64,000 bases of DNA from Pseudanabaena sp. UWO311 (GCF_006937785.1 NZ_SJEE01000019.1:1-64000); one strand, 5' to 3'; numbered from the stretch's first letter, positions 48,407-57,535 are shown. Numbers and translations: made by a program. The notes: a model not told the origin generated them from the sequence alone.

Positions 48407-48880
48407 ATGGATAATAATTTACAAATCAAGTTCTCTTGGGGTACATTCTGCCGCAGGGTAATTATAGATAAAGATACAGAAGAAGTATCTTTAATTGATA
48501 TTATTCCAGCATTAAATGTGGAGCAAGTTTCCCAAATTAAGCTAGAAAATGACAACCAAAAGATTATTGCGTCTTTAGGACAAGTTTATGTAGCTGCTTT
48601 ATTTGAAAAAGTAGATTGTTCAGACGATGAAATTAATGAAAAATTAAATATTGAATTATTGCAAACTGGATTGCCGTCCGTATCTATGCAGGTTGATATT
48701 CTAATAAAAAGTATAGAGTCTTCTACTTTTCTAAACCTTAATCTAGGGAATTTACTTTTGACTACTTCATTAGATATTTCTGAGTATAACTTTGAAGTTA
48801 TTTACAGATTAAAAGAGCAAGAATTGGGAAGAGTTGTAATGCCAGTAAGAGTTAAATTTAAATTATTGGACAATAAATAA
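48407..48880 (+). CDS. Passenger hypothetical protein (157 aa)
   Basis: Intact ORF; 1-bp gap to the next ORF; FSWGTFCRRVIIDKDTEEVSLIDIIPAL. Confidence 0.65.
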   Translation: MDNNLQIKFSWGTFCRRVIIDKDTEEVSLIDIIPALNVEQVSQIKLENDNQKIIASLGQVYVAALFEKVDCSDDEINEKLNIELLQTGLPSVSMQVDILIKSIESSTFLNLNLGNLLLTTSLDISEYNFEVIYRLKEQELGRVVMPVRVKFKLLDNK

Positions 48881-48881
48881 T

Positions 48882-49397
48882 ATGAATACTATTTTATCTG
48901 CTAATCAAAAAAACATATCTTATCTGCCGACTAACGCAAAACCTTCTTATAATAGTGGTAAATCCATTAAATTGTTTGTGGCTGTAAGTATGCCTAGTGT
49001 TGTTAGTAACTCCTCTAATATAAATAGTAGTTATCAAATAACTAAACAGCGTCTTCTTGATATTGATGATACAAGCTGTGAAGATAATGAAGACGACTGG
49101 GGTGCTACTCGTCCAACTCACTTTGCATGGCAAAAAAGCCTAGAGCTTCTACAGGAAATAGAAAAATATATGAAATCCAATTTCCCATTAGGATTTGCTA
49201 ATTTGGCGAGTACTGGTGGTATTGATCTAATATGGAAAAATCGCAAAACAGAAAATGAAGTTATAGTATTTATCCCTTCAACAGAAAATGAAAATATATC
49301 CTTATATATTGGAGATTTATCAGACAAAAAAAGTAATCTTTGGATCAATCCTTCAATTCAAGTATTAGTTACAGTTTTGCAATTTTTATATCAATAA
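48882..49397 (+). CDS. Passenger hypothetical protein (171 aa)
   Basis: Intact ORF in an operon-like run; DDWGATRPTHFAWQKSLELLQEI...GGIDLIWKN...ENEVIVFIP. Confidence 0.65.
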   Translation: MNTILSANQKNISYLPTNAKPSYNSGKSIKLFVAVSMPSVVSNSSNINSSYQITKQRLLDIDDTSCEDNEDDWGATRPTHFAWQKSLELLQEIEKYMKSNFPLGFANLASTGGIDLIWKNRKTENEVIVFIPSTENENISLYIGDLSDKKSNLWINPSIQVLVTVLQFLYQ

Positions 49398-49398
49398 T

Positions 49399-49752
49399 GT
49401 GATTAACCAAGAATTTCCCCCATTATCAGATGAGGAAAAAGTTTATCGTGCAATTGCTAGAAAGAAAGGATGGATAGATCCTGAAACAAATGATGTTACC
49501 TATGCAGCTTTCGAGTTGCGTCTTAGCAGAGACCCTCCAGAACTAAAACTTTCTGTTTTGATATCTCCTGAAAAGCCTTCTAATTTCACTACTTATGGAT
49601 TTATTGAAATTCAAGTAAAAGATATTCGTGCTTTAGGTCTTGATGTAATTCGAGATTCTAAAACTCATTTAAGTATTATAGGAATACAACAAGATCTTAA
49701 AACCGCCACAGATACCGCAAGAAAATTAGCTAAAAAAGCAAAAGTTGTTTGA
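49399..49752 (+). CDS. Passenger hypothetical protein (117 aa, GTG start)
   Basis: 1-bp gap from the previous ORF; MINQEFPPLSDEEKVYRAIARKKGWIDPETNDVTYAAFELR...LSIIGIQQDLKTATDTARKLAKKAKVV. Confidence 0.65.
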   Translation: MINQEFPPLSDEEKVYRAIARKKGWIDPETNDVTYAAFELRLSRDPPELKLSVLISPEKPSNFTTYGFIEIQVKDIRALGLDVIRDSKTHLSIIGIQQDLKTATDTARKLAKKAKVV

Positions 49753-49822
49753 GTAGCTAATTATTATAGATGGGTTATAGAATATTTACTTTTAGATACA
49801 CCTACAAAAGGCAGGGAAGGAT

Positions 49823-49963
49823 ATGGATAACCAAGATAAAAACTTAGATAAGCCATTATCTGAATTTAACAAATTTGCTGATTTTGCCAAAAAATTACTA
49901 GCAGTACCAAAGCCAGAAGTCCAAGCAAAGGCAATAAGAGTAGTTAAGCGCAAAACCAACTAA
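49823..49963 (+). CDS. Passenger micro-ORF (46 aa), not in the supplied track
   Basis: MDNQDKNLDKPLSEFNKFADFAKKLLAVPKPEVQAKAIRVVKRKTN; SD-like ggcagggaagg upstream. Confidence 0.55.
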   Translation: MDNQDKNLDKPLSEFNKFADFAKKLLAVPKPEVQAKAIRVVKRKTN

Positions 49964-49974
49964 GGCATAAATTC

Positions 49975-50907
49975 TTAGTCGTTTTTACCAGTCAAGTTTT
50001 TATAAGTGAGTCTTTTACCACTCAAAGAGCTAGCAGCAAAAACAAATCTTTCGCCATCATTAGCTTTGCGATAGTTAAAGCGAAAGCATTGCTCATCTAA
50101 ATAGCGGAATAAGTGAAAAGGTTCTACGCTGATGTAAGTACCCTTTAAAGCACGTTTCAGCAAGCTCCAAAAGTTCTCAATTCCATTGGTAGAAATATGA
50201 CCATCTACATAAGCTTTAGCGTGGTCAATAATCATATGGATGTATTGCTCATCAGTTAGCAAATCATAGCCAGAATGAGCATCTGTATAGACGGTAGAGC
50301 CTGTTTCTACAACTTCCTTAACTTCTTCTGTTAATACTTCTCTTTTGGTGCTAGAGATAACTTTAGCTTTTACCTTGCGAGTAGTTCTATCTAAAACACC
50401 TAAAACGATAGTTTTGCCAGAAGTACCACGACCTCCAAGCTTAGCGCGTTTAGCTCTGTGCATAAATCTAGCTTTACCGCCTACATAGGTTTCATCAATT
50501 TCTACAGCACCAGACATCTTTTCAAAACTACCATTTTGCATCGCTAATCTAATTCTTGACAGTAGAAACCAAGCTGTTTTTTGAGTAATACCGATCGCTC
50601 TATGGATTTCATAGGAGCTAACACCATTCTTACAATTAGCGATCATCCAGATAGCGATTAACCACTTATCAAGCCCTAAAGGGCTATCTTCCATAACAGT
50701 ACCAGTCTTAATAGAGAACTGCTTGCGACATTCTTTGTTTTTGCACTTCCAGATTTTACGAGTACAAGTATATCCAACTTCCTTAGAGCCGCAATGGGGG
50801 CAAGTAACACCATCAGACCAACGAAGATTAACAACAGTTTCAAAAGCTTTCTCTGGATCTGCAAAGTATAAAACTGCTTCTTGTAATGTTTGTGGTAATT
50901 CGCTCAT
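49975..50907 (-). CDS. IS1595 family transposase (ISXO2-like, N-terminal zinc ribbon)
   Basis: VTCPHCGSKEVGY...WKCKNKECRKQFSIKTGTVMEDSPLGLDKWL; EIDETYVGGKARF; GIENFWSLLKRALKGTYISVEPFHLFRYLDEQCFRFN. Confidence 0.95.
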   Translation of the reverse strand: MSELPQTLQEAVLYFADPEKAFETVVNLRWSDGVTCPHCGSKEVGYTCTRKIWKCKNKECRKQFSIKTGTVMEDSPLGLDKWLIAIWMIANCKNGVSSYEIHRAIGITQKTAWFLLSRIRLAMQNGSFEKMSGAVEIDETYVGGKARFMHRAKRAKLGGRGTSGKTIVLGVLDRTTRKVKAKVISSTKREVLTEEVKEVVETGSTVYTDAHSGYDLLTDEQYIHMIIDHAKAYVDGHISTNGIENFWSLLKRALKGTYISVEPFHLFRYLDEQCFRFNYRKANDGERFVFAASSLSGKRLTYKNLTGKND

Positions 50908-51038
50908 TTAATTCTTTTAACCCCTCGTTTAATATAATTAATTATATACGATAGTGGTATTAAATACAATAAGTTTACATAGAAAAATCCTAAATTATTG
51001 CTAAAATTATCAAAATATTTTTTTTAGCGGTAAATCTA

Positions 51039-51954
51039 ATGAAAAACAAAATTACGCATGAAGGTGAAATAAAGCTAGGTGATTTTTCAATTCCTTGCTA
51101 TGTCCTTGAAGATGGTAAACGGGTTTTGTCTGGTAGAGGGATGCAATCAGCCTTGAAAATGGTTGATGAGACACCAGAAAACAAGAAAACGTCGGGGGCC
51201 AGATTTAGACCGATATTTGAATCAAAAAACGCTAGAACCCTTTATATATAAGGATAAAAAGGTAGACCACTTCAGCCCGATTGATTGCTATAAAGGTAAT
51301 CAAAAAATCAATGGTTTTGAAGCTACGATCCTTATTGATATTTGTGATGCTTTTCTAGAAGCACGAAGAACTATTGAGCTTTCTTCTAGGCAGCAAATAA
51401 TAGCCGATCAATGTGAAGTCCTTGTAATGGGATTTGCGAAACTAGGTTTGATAGCTCTTATTGATGAAGCTACAGGCTATCAATACGACAGGGAGAAAGA
51501 TGAACTTCAAAGGTTGATCAATATCTACGTTGTTGAAGAGTTAAGACCATGGAGCCATACCTTTAAAGATACTTACTACAAAGAAATATTTCGATTGAGA
51601 GGATGGGATTTTACCGTATCAGGTATAAAAAAACGACCAGGAGTTGTTGGCACATGGACAACTAAGCTGATTTATGATCAGCTTCCAAAAGGAGTTGTAG
51701 ATGAGCTGAAGAAAAAGACTCCTAAAAGTGAAAGTGGCAACTATACCGCAAGATTGCATCAAAGTTTAACGAGTGATATTGGAGAGCCTCATTTAAAATC
51801 CCAATTAGATTCCGTTATTACACTCATGGAAGCATCTGACACATGGGATGAATTTATAAAAAACTTCAACAAAGTTGTAGCAAGAAGGCAGGGATATCAT
51901 CAGTTGGATTTAAAACTTGAATTAAAACCAGAAGATTTCCCAGAGGACAAGTAA
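51039..51954 (+). pseudogene. P63C-domain-containing protein split by a frameshift (51039..51251 and 51163..51954)
   Basis: LGDFSIPCYVLEDGKRVLSGRGMQSAL | PDLDRYLNQKTLEPF...FEATILIDICDAFLEARRT...LRPWSHTFKDTYYKEIFRLRGW; break near G5 run 51194-51198. Confidence 0.8.
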
Positions 51955-52076
51955 AAACGAAAAAAGACTAAAATTTTAAGCTTGGTGTGTCAAGTATATT
52001 AACGCCTTTATAAAGGCGGCTGGGTGGATCTAGACAATTCTTAAATGGTTTCTTAGAAGCAATTCATGAATTGCTT

Positions 52077-53735
52077 CTAAGTTTTTTGGTTCATTAAAGC
52101 TTCCTTTGCGTCAAGCAGATTTTGTATTAATTCTGGTACATCTTGACGATCATCTAAATTCTTTTTAATCGTCAAAGCTTGCTGATAAGCATCGATTGCT
52201 TTTTGATATTGCTTAATTGCAAAAAAAGAATTACCTAGATTAGATAATAAACTAGCTTGACTTGCAAAATTTTTAAATTCTTTAAAGATAGATAGACTTT
52301 CTTGATAGCTAGCGATCGCCTGTTGATAATTATCTAGCGCGAAGTAAGAATTTCCTAGATTCCAGAGAATCGCTCCTGCACTCCTTCGATCACGCTTAAT
52401 TTTTCCATAAATAGAAAGACTTTCTTGATAGTTATCAATTGCCTTCTGATAATTCTTACTATCATAGTAGGCATCACCTAAGCTCCAAAGTACATCTTCT
52501 TCAGTAAAGGAAACAGATTTAACATTATCTCTATTATTCTTATTGTATAGTTTTGCAATGGCTAAAGAGCGGGTATAGTAATCAATTGCTAGTGGATACT
52601 GCTTTAATTCGCCATAGGATCGAGCAATATCTTTAAACAAATAATATAGTCCGAGATTTTCTGAATGGATAGCTGTCTCTAAAACTGGCGACTCAAATTT
52701 TAAAGCTTGAAAATAAAAATCAATTGCTTTTTGATATTGTCCCAATTCATGATAGGTATTACCTAAACTAGCGATTGTTCCCTTTTGTAAATCGCGATCA
52801 TTAGTTTGTTGTGCGATCAATAATGTTTGTTGATAGTATTTGATTACTTGCTCTTTACTAATTACATCTTCATAGCTGCTAGACAAAAAATGTAAAAGCT
52901 TAATTGTATTTGGGACATCCTTAATCTGAGAGAAAACATCTAAAGATTTTTGACAGTAGTTAATCGATTTTTGCCACATTTCTATCTTGCTCAGAGATAG
53001 TTTATCGATATAACTTGAGTCATCTTTATGATACAAACTACAGAGTTCCTTTAATACAGATGCTTCTAATTGATGATCGCTAGTTTTTTTAGCGATCACT
53101 AAAGATTGCTGATATAAGTCTAAGACTTTTTGAAAATACGATCCGTTACTATGAGTAACACCAAGATATTTAAGAACTCTACCTTCTAATGGAAGATCGC
53201 CAATTTTTTTAGCGATCGCTAAAGCTTGCTCGTAATATTTTATTGCTCGATCATAAAAACTCGTTCTATCAACATGACGACCTAATCCAATTAAAGCTTC
53301 AGCTTCTAGTTTTGGATTACCAATTTTTTTAGCGATCGCTAGAGCTTGCTTGAAATGGTTTTCTCTCTCTGTAAAACCAAAACCCTCAAAATAAACAGGC
53401 TTATACCTATACAAACCTATTTCCAATGCATCCTGATTATAGTAAGCCGTGCTCATTCCATTCAGAGACTCAGCTTCCCCCTGAAGATCTCCCACCTGCC
53501 GATAAATCTTTAAAGCCTTTTGATAGGCTTTAAAGGCTTCCAGATTTTGACTAACCTCAAGATTTTGCTTCGCTTGCTTGAGTAAGTTATCTGCCAGAGA
53601 TTTCTGATCTTGAATTGTTGCTACTGATTGCGCCCATGCTGCACTTTTGCTCTCAAGAATTAGCATGGATGTACTCGGTAAAGAAACCAACAGTAGCAAT
53701 GAAAATGCGATCGGCGAAGTTAAATTTTTATACAT
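52077..53735 (-). CDS. Tetratricopeptide repeat protein (secreted)
   Basis: Signal peptide followed by many TPR/Sel1-like KAIDxYQQALxI repeats. Confidence 0.9.
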   Translation of the reverse strand: MYKNLTSPIAFSLLLLVSLPSTSMLILESKSAAWAQSVATIQDQKSLADNLLKQAKQNLEVSQNLEAFKAYQKALKIYRQVGDLQGEAESLNGMSTAYYNQDALEIGLYRYKPVYFEGFGFTERENHFKQALAIAKKIGNPKLEAEALIGLGRHVDRTSFYDRAIKYYEQALAIAKKIGDLPLEGRVLKYLGVTHSNGSYFQKVLDLYQQSLVIAKKTSDHQLEASVLKELCSLYHKDDSSYIDKLSLSKIEMWQKSINYCQKSLDVFSQIKDVPNTIKLLHFLSSSYEDVISKEQVIKYYQQTLLIAQQTNDRDLQKGTIASLGNTYHELGQYQKAIDFYFQALKFESPVLETAIHSENLGLYYLFKDIARSYGELKQYPLAIDYYTRSLAIAKLYNKNNRDNVKSVSFTEEDVLWSLGDAYYDSKNYQKAIDNYQESLSIYGKIKRDRRSAGAILWNLGNSYFALDNYQQAIASYQESLSIFKEFKNFASQASLLSNLGNSFFAIKQYQKAIDAYQQALTIKKNLDDRQDVPELIQNLLDAKEALMNQKT

Positions 53736-53772
53736 AGCAATTTGTTTGTTTCTAGGCTAAAAAAATGAGATT

Positions 53773-54147
53773 TTATTTCTGTAACCTTTTGAGTTCATCT
53801 TGTAAGGCTTGAACTTTGCTTTTGAGAGAATCCACATCGCTTACAGTTTGATTAGAATCACCATCTTCCTCATCATCAATTGAGATTGTGCGTGGGGCAT
53901 CTTTGCTGCTAGGATTTGGAGCACTCTCCCCAATCGGCTTTTGAGAGTTACGGACTAGGTCATCTACAAACTTTTTCGCTTCTTCGGTTGTCATCTCGCC
54001 ACGTTCAACTAGGTCGTCAGCTAATTTACTAGCCTGTGTGCGAAGTTCACCGAGAGTCTCACCAGCCTTTTCACCTGCGACAGTCGCCAAGCCTAGACCT
54101 AGATAAAATGCTTTTTGGACGATGCCACCAAATGGATTCATTGCCAT
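53773..54147 (-). CDS. Phasin-like protein (start corrected from 54285)
   Basis: MNPFGGIVQKAFYLGLGLATVAGEKAGETLGELRTQASKLADDLVERGEMTTEEAKKFVDDLV. Confidence 0.7.
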   Translation of the reverse strand: MAMNPFGGIVQKAFYLGLGLATVAGEKAGETLGELRTQASKLADDLVERGEMTTEEAKKFVDDLVRNSQKPIGESAPNPSSKDAPRTISIDDEEDGDSNQTVSDVDSLKSKVQALQDELKRLQK

Positions 54148-54163
54148 TACTCCATAAAATTTT

Positions 54164-54212
54164 ATGATAGTCATTATGGAGATTGCAAAGCAATCTCCAT
54201 AATGACTATCAT
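54164..54212. repeat. Palindrome atgatagtcattatggagattgcaaagcaatctccataatgactatcat
   Basis: Perfect inverted repeat between divergent start codons. Confidence 0.75.
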
Positions 54213-54223
54213 ATCTCGATATT

Positions 54224-55714
54224 ATGAAATTTCCCAACTGGCTATCACAACGAGCGGTGCAAAAGAAAGATGCGATCGCGCTCATCTTTAGAGCGCCTTT
54301 TGATCAAGAAGTAGAACGCTGGACATATGCGGAATTGGAAGCCAAGGTTAATCGCTGGGTAGAACACTTGCAAACATTGGGGATAAAATCTGGCGATCTC
54401 ATTGGATTGTTACTTACCAATCATCCGAGATATATCATACTTGTTCATGCATTAGTGAAGTGTGAAGCGATCGCAGTTTTCCTCAATATTCGCCTCACTA
54501 CTGAAGAATTGCGTTGGCAGATAGAAGATAGTCAAGCTAAATATTTGCTTTGTGATGAGCTTACTAAATCAACTGTAAACAATCTGGATAAACAAATCGA
54601 TCGTTTAATCATTTCTGAAATATCTAGTTTTTCTCTGCTAAATTTTCAATTAAATGGCTGTAAACCTTGCAGCGAAAGTATAGATCTGGAAAATACACAG
54701 GGTATTTTCTATACATCGGGAACAACGGGTAAGCCCAAGGGAGTTCCCTTAACTTATAACAATCATTTCCATAGCGCGATCGCATCGGCGTTAAATTTAG
54801 GTATAGAGCCAAATGATAATTGGTTGCTCTGTATGCCATTGTTTCATGTAGGCGGATTGGCGATCGCATGGCGAAGTGTGATTAATGGAACGACGATTAC
54901 GCTTTTACCAAAATTTGATGAGCAGGAAGTTTTAGATGCGATCGCCATTGAGAAAGTGACAATCATTTCTCTGGTACCAACGATGCTGAGCCGTTTGCTG
55001 ACACATCCCCAATGGCAAAGCCTTCAGAAATTACGTGTGATTTTATTGGGTGGCGCACCAGCGAGTCCAGAACTAGTTGAACAATGCCTGCAATTGAATT
55101 TACCAATAAGTCCTACCTATGGCATGACTGAAACAGCTTCGCAAATAACTACGCTTTCATCCCATGAAGTACCTCAAAAAAGAGGATCATCGGGCTTACC
55201 ACTTTTTGGCAATCGACTGCGGATTGTCGATGATCAACAGCAAGATCTTGATGTTGGTGTGATCGGGCAAATTCTCATTCAAGGTGCAAGCGTGATGAAT
55301 GGTTATCTCAATCAGCCGAATGATTCTATTCAAGATGGTTGGCTGCATACAGGTGATTTAGGCTATCTCGATCGCGATGGCTATCTCTATGTGGTCAGTC
55401 GTCGTTCTGATTTGATTATTAGTGGTGGTGAAAATATTTATCCGACGGAAATTGAGGCGATTTTACTAGAACATCCTGCGATCGCAGAGGTTTGTGTTGT
55501 AGGCATATGCGATCGCGAATGGGGGGAAACAGTTACAGCCATAATCGTGAGTAATGTGCAATTATCACTAACAGAAATTAGAAGCTTTTGTGAGCAAAAA
55601 TCTTTAGCACGATATAAATTACCCAAGTCTATATATATTTGGGAGTCTTTGCCCAAAACTGCTTCTGGCAAATTATTGCGTCAAGAAATTCGAGATCGCC
55701 TAGAGCCTGCATAA
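54224..55714 (+). CDS. menE: 2-succinylbenzoate--CoA ligase
   Basis: GIFYTSGTTGKPKGVPLTYNNHFHSA, PTYGMTETASQ, LHTGDLGYLDRDGYLYVVSRRSDLIISGGENIYPTEIE. Confidence 0.9.
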   Translation: MKFPNWLSQRAVQKKDAIALIFRAPFDQEVERWTYAELEAKVNRWVEHLQTLGIKSGDLIGLLLTNHPRYIILVHALVKCEAIAVFLNIRLTTEELRWQIEDSQAKYLLCDELTKSTVNNLDKQIDRLIISEISSFSLLNFQLNGCKPCSESIDLENTQGIFYTSGTTGKPKGVPLTYNNHFHSAIASALNLGIEPNDNWLLCMPLFHVGGLAIAWRSVINGTTITLLPKFDEQEVLDAIAIEKVTIISLVPTMLSRLLTHPQWQSLQKLRVILLGGAPASPELVEQCLQLNLPISPTYGMTETASQITTLSSHEVPQKRGSSGLPLFGNRLRIVDDQQQDLDVGVIGQILIQGASVMNGYLNQPNDSIQDGWLHTGDLGYLDRDGYLYVVSRRSDLIISGGENIYPTEIEAILLEHPAIAEVCVVGICDREWGETVTAIIVSNVQLSLTEIRSFCEQKSLARYKLPKSIYIWESLPKTASGKLLRQEIRDRLEPA

Positions 55715-55725
55715 AATCCACAAAT

Positions 55726-55879
55726 TATAGCGATGCGCTACAATGATCAACTCGACAGCCTGATTGTCAAATTTATGGCTAATACTTGTCATATTAAAAC
55801 CCAATTCTTGGGTGGCGGCGCTTAGCGCCGCCACCCAAGAATTGGGTTTTATGTCCTAGTACACTTGGCGACAGCTATA
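55726..55879. repeat. MITE-like element copy C (right end matches copy B left end, 23/23)
   Basis: tagtacacttggcgacagctata is the exact reverse complement of 43453-43475; contains palindrome 55796-55850. Confidence 0.55.
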
Positions 55880-56029
55880 AAAGAACACAAAGTACCACCA
55901 AAGATGTTCTTGAAACAAAACATCGTCGTTTCCATTAAAGATCGTCGATGAGAAGCTGAGCCACGGTTCCATTCTTTACGCCAATTCGGTAGTGCGATAA
56001 AGTTCATTAGTACAAATTACTATGTGTGG

Positions 56030-57451
56030 TTAAACTAGCTTTTTGATATCGCCAAAGGTGCGATAAAAGCTGCCGTTGGAAGATTCGCGAATTTCGTCAA
56101 CGAGGTAACGTGCGCCAGCTTCGCGAATATCTTTAGGGAATTGCACCTTCCAATTTTGGTCATAGCCATCAGAGATGACTCGAATTCTTAACTTGCTTCC
56201 TTCTTGGAAACATTCTAACAATACACCACGGCTACTATCTGAAGTAGTTTCCAATGTCGTAGATGGTAAAATGTCCTCTAATTTCGGAGACTTGATATTA
56301 ACGGCTTGAGTGAATGTCCCTGCTTGAGCAGCTTGAATTGCAGATTCACTAGCATCAATACAAGCAAAAGAGCCGTCAGTTGTGACGATGTATAACCTCC
56401 CATTAAAGAACTGCATTGAATAAGCAGAGCCGCAACCAGTTCCCAATTTCCAGAGGCGATCGCCATTACGATTAAAACAATAGATCGAAGAACAGTTATC
56501 ACCAGCAAATACATACTCACCATCGCCTGCGGTAGCACAGGAATAGATGGCAGCATCACATTGATAGGCAGTGCCGATTTCGCCTTTTTTGGTGAAGCTT
56601 TGGACTAACTTGTTATAAGTACCAACATAAATCATGGACTCCTCTTGCCAACCAAATAGGACATCGCCTTGGGTGGGCTGATTCCAGATCACTTGTCCAT
56701 CTTCCCAGTCATACATCGTTACGCCTTGACTATGCCCGTGATAGATGCCAATCTCATCGCAACGCACCATCCAGCCAGCATTGCCACTGCTGCGCTTTGT
56801 CCATTTCGATTCATCCTCATGATTGATCGTGGTAATTCCGCCATCTCGATCTGAGACCCCTAAAATACCATCGCTAATATCCAGCCAAAAAATATCAACA
56901 TCACGCGCAATCTCATAGGCAACACGCGGCACTTTTCCACCCAAATCATAGACCTTGCCGTCATCACATCCCGCATATAGCCAATCGCGATCGCTAACAA
57001 TACACTTCACGCCATCAGGTAGTTTGAACTGATTCGTAACTTGACCATCGTGAGTGAGAGTATAGATCCGCCCATCTTGATTACCAACCCAGCAGCCCAT
57101 TTCATCGACAGAGACACCAAAGGCAGATGCACCAGTGGCAAACTTCCAGATGACTGGCGACTGTTTAGAAGTTGATTTGGTACTGGTAATTTGTCGGCGA
57201 GTAACAGATCTTTTCTGGCGCTCGCCCATTACAGCTAGGGCATAACCTTTACGCTTCTTTTCGTTGATTTTTTTGGTGGCATCAGCTAGAGCTTTCTCAG
57301 GTGTATCAAAGGTAGAGACTTTAGTTTGTCCGCGATCGCCAATGCGACCATAACGAATCGATACATTTGCATCATTCACAATTACTTCATAAAACTTGTG
57401 AGAACCACTATCTCCTTCAGATAGCTCTAAATATGTTGTTTGTTCAGACAT
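56030..57451 (-). CDS. WGR domain plus beta-propeller protein (start corrected from 57511)
   Basis: YLELSEGDSGSHKFYEVIVNDANVSIRYGRIGDRGQTKVSTF (WGR), followed by repeated propeller blades WKFATGASAFGVSVDEMGCWVGNQDGRIYTL. Confidence 0.85.
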   Translation of the reverse strand: MSEQTTYLELSEGDSGSHKFYEVIVNDANVSIRYGRIGDRGQTKVSTFDTPEKALADATKKINEKKRKGYALAVMGERQKRSVTRRQITSTKSTSKQSPVIWKFATGASAFGVSVDEMGCWVGNQDGRIYTLTHDGQVTNQFKLPDGVKCIVSDRDWLYAGCDDGKVYDLGGKVPRVAYEIARDVDIFWLDISDGILGVSDRDGGITTINHEDESKWTKRSSGNAGWMVRCDEIGIYHGHSQGVTMYDWEDGQVIWNQPTQGDVLFGWQEESMIYVGTYNKLVQSFTKKGEIGTAYQCDAAIYSCATAGDGEYVFAGDNCSSIYCFNRNGDRLWKLGTGCGSAYSMQFFNGRLYIVTTDGSFACIDASESAIQAAQAGTFTQAVNIKSPKLEDILPSTTLETTSDSSRGVLLECFQEGSKLRIRVISDGYDQNWKVQFPKDIREAGARYLVDEIRESSNGSFYRTFGDIKKLV

Positions 57452-57535
57452 AAGAAATCCATTGGCAGTTTTATAAAATATAACTCTAGCAGCCTGTCGG
57501 GGAAACCCCAAATTGCTCCTAACTCTTAGCTAGTA

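Larger units (their letters stand above)
47399..50971. mobile_element. IS1595-family transposon with passenger genes (3573 bp)
   Basis: 29-bp TIRs 47399-47427 / 50943-50971 (28/29 identical; core TTTAATACCACTATCGTATATA) enclosing an IS1595 transposase and plus-strand ORFs. Confidence 0.82.
47263..52054. mobile_element. Outer inverted-repeat-bounded element: 49-bp perfect IR 47314-47362 / 51968-52016 plus distal IR around 47263-47280 / 52037-52054
   Basis: cctttataaaggcgttaatatacttgacacaccaagcttaaaattttag is found in perfect inverted orientation at both ends; agaaaccatttaagaatt also inverted. Confidence 0.75.

Noticed and set aside
48894-49348. Minus-strand ORFs inside the passenger module
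   Set aside because: They overlap plus-strand ORFs that have operon-like spacing; treated as spurious.
54148-54285. N-terminal 46-residue extension of the phasin-like ORF
   Set aside because: Runs antisense through the menE start and the palindrome; the internal Met (54147/54141) fits the family better.
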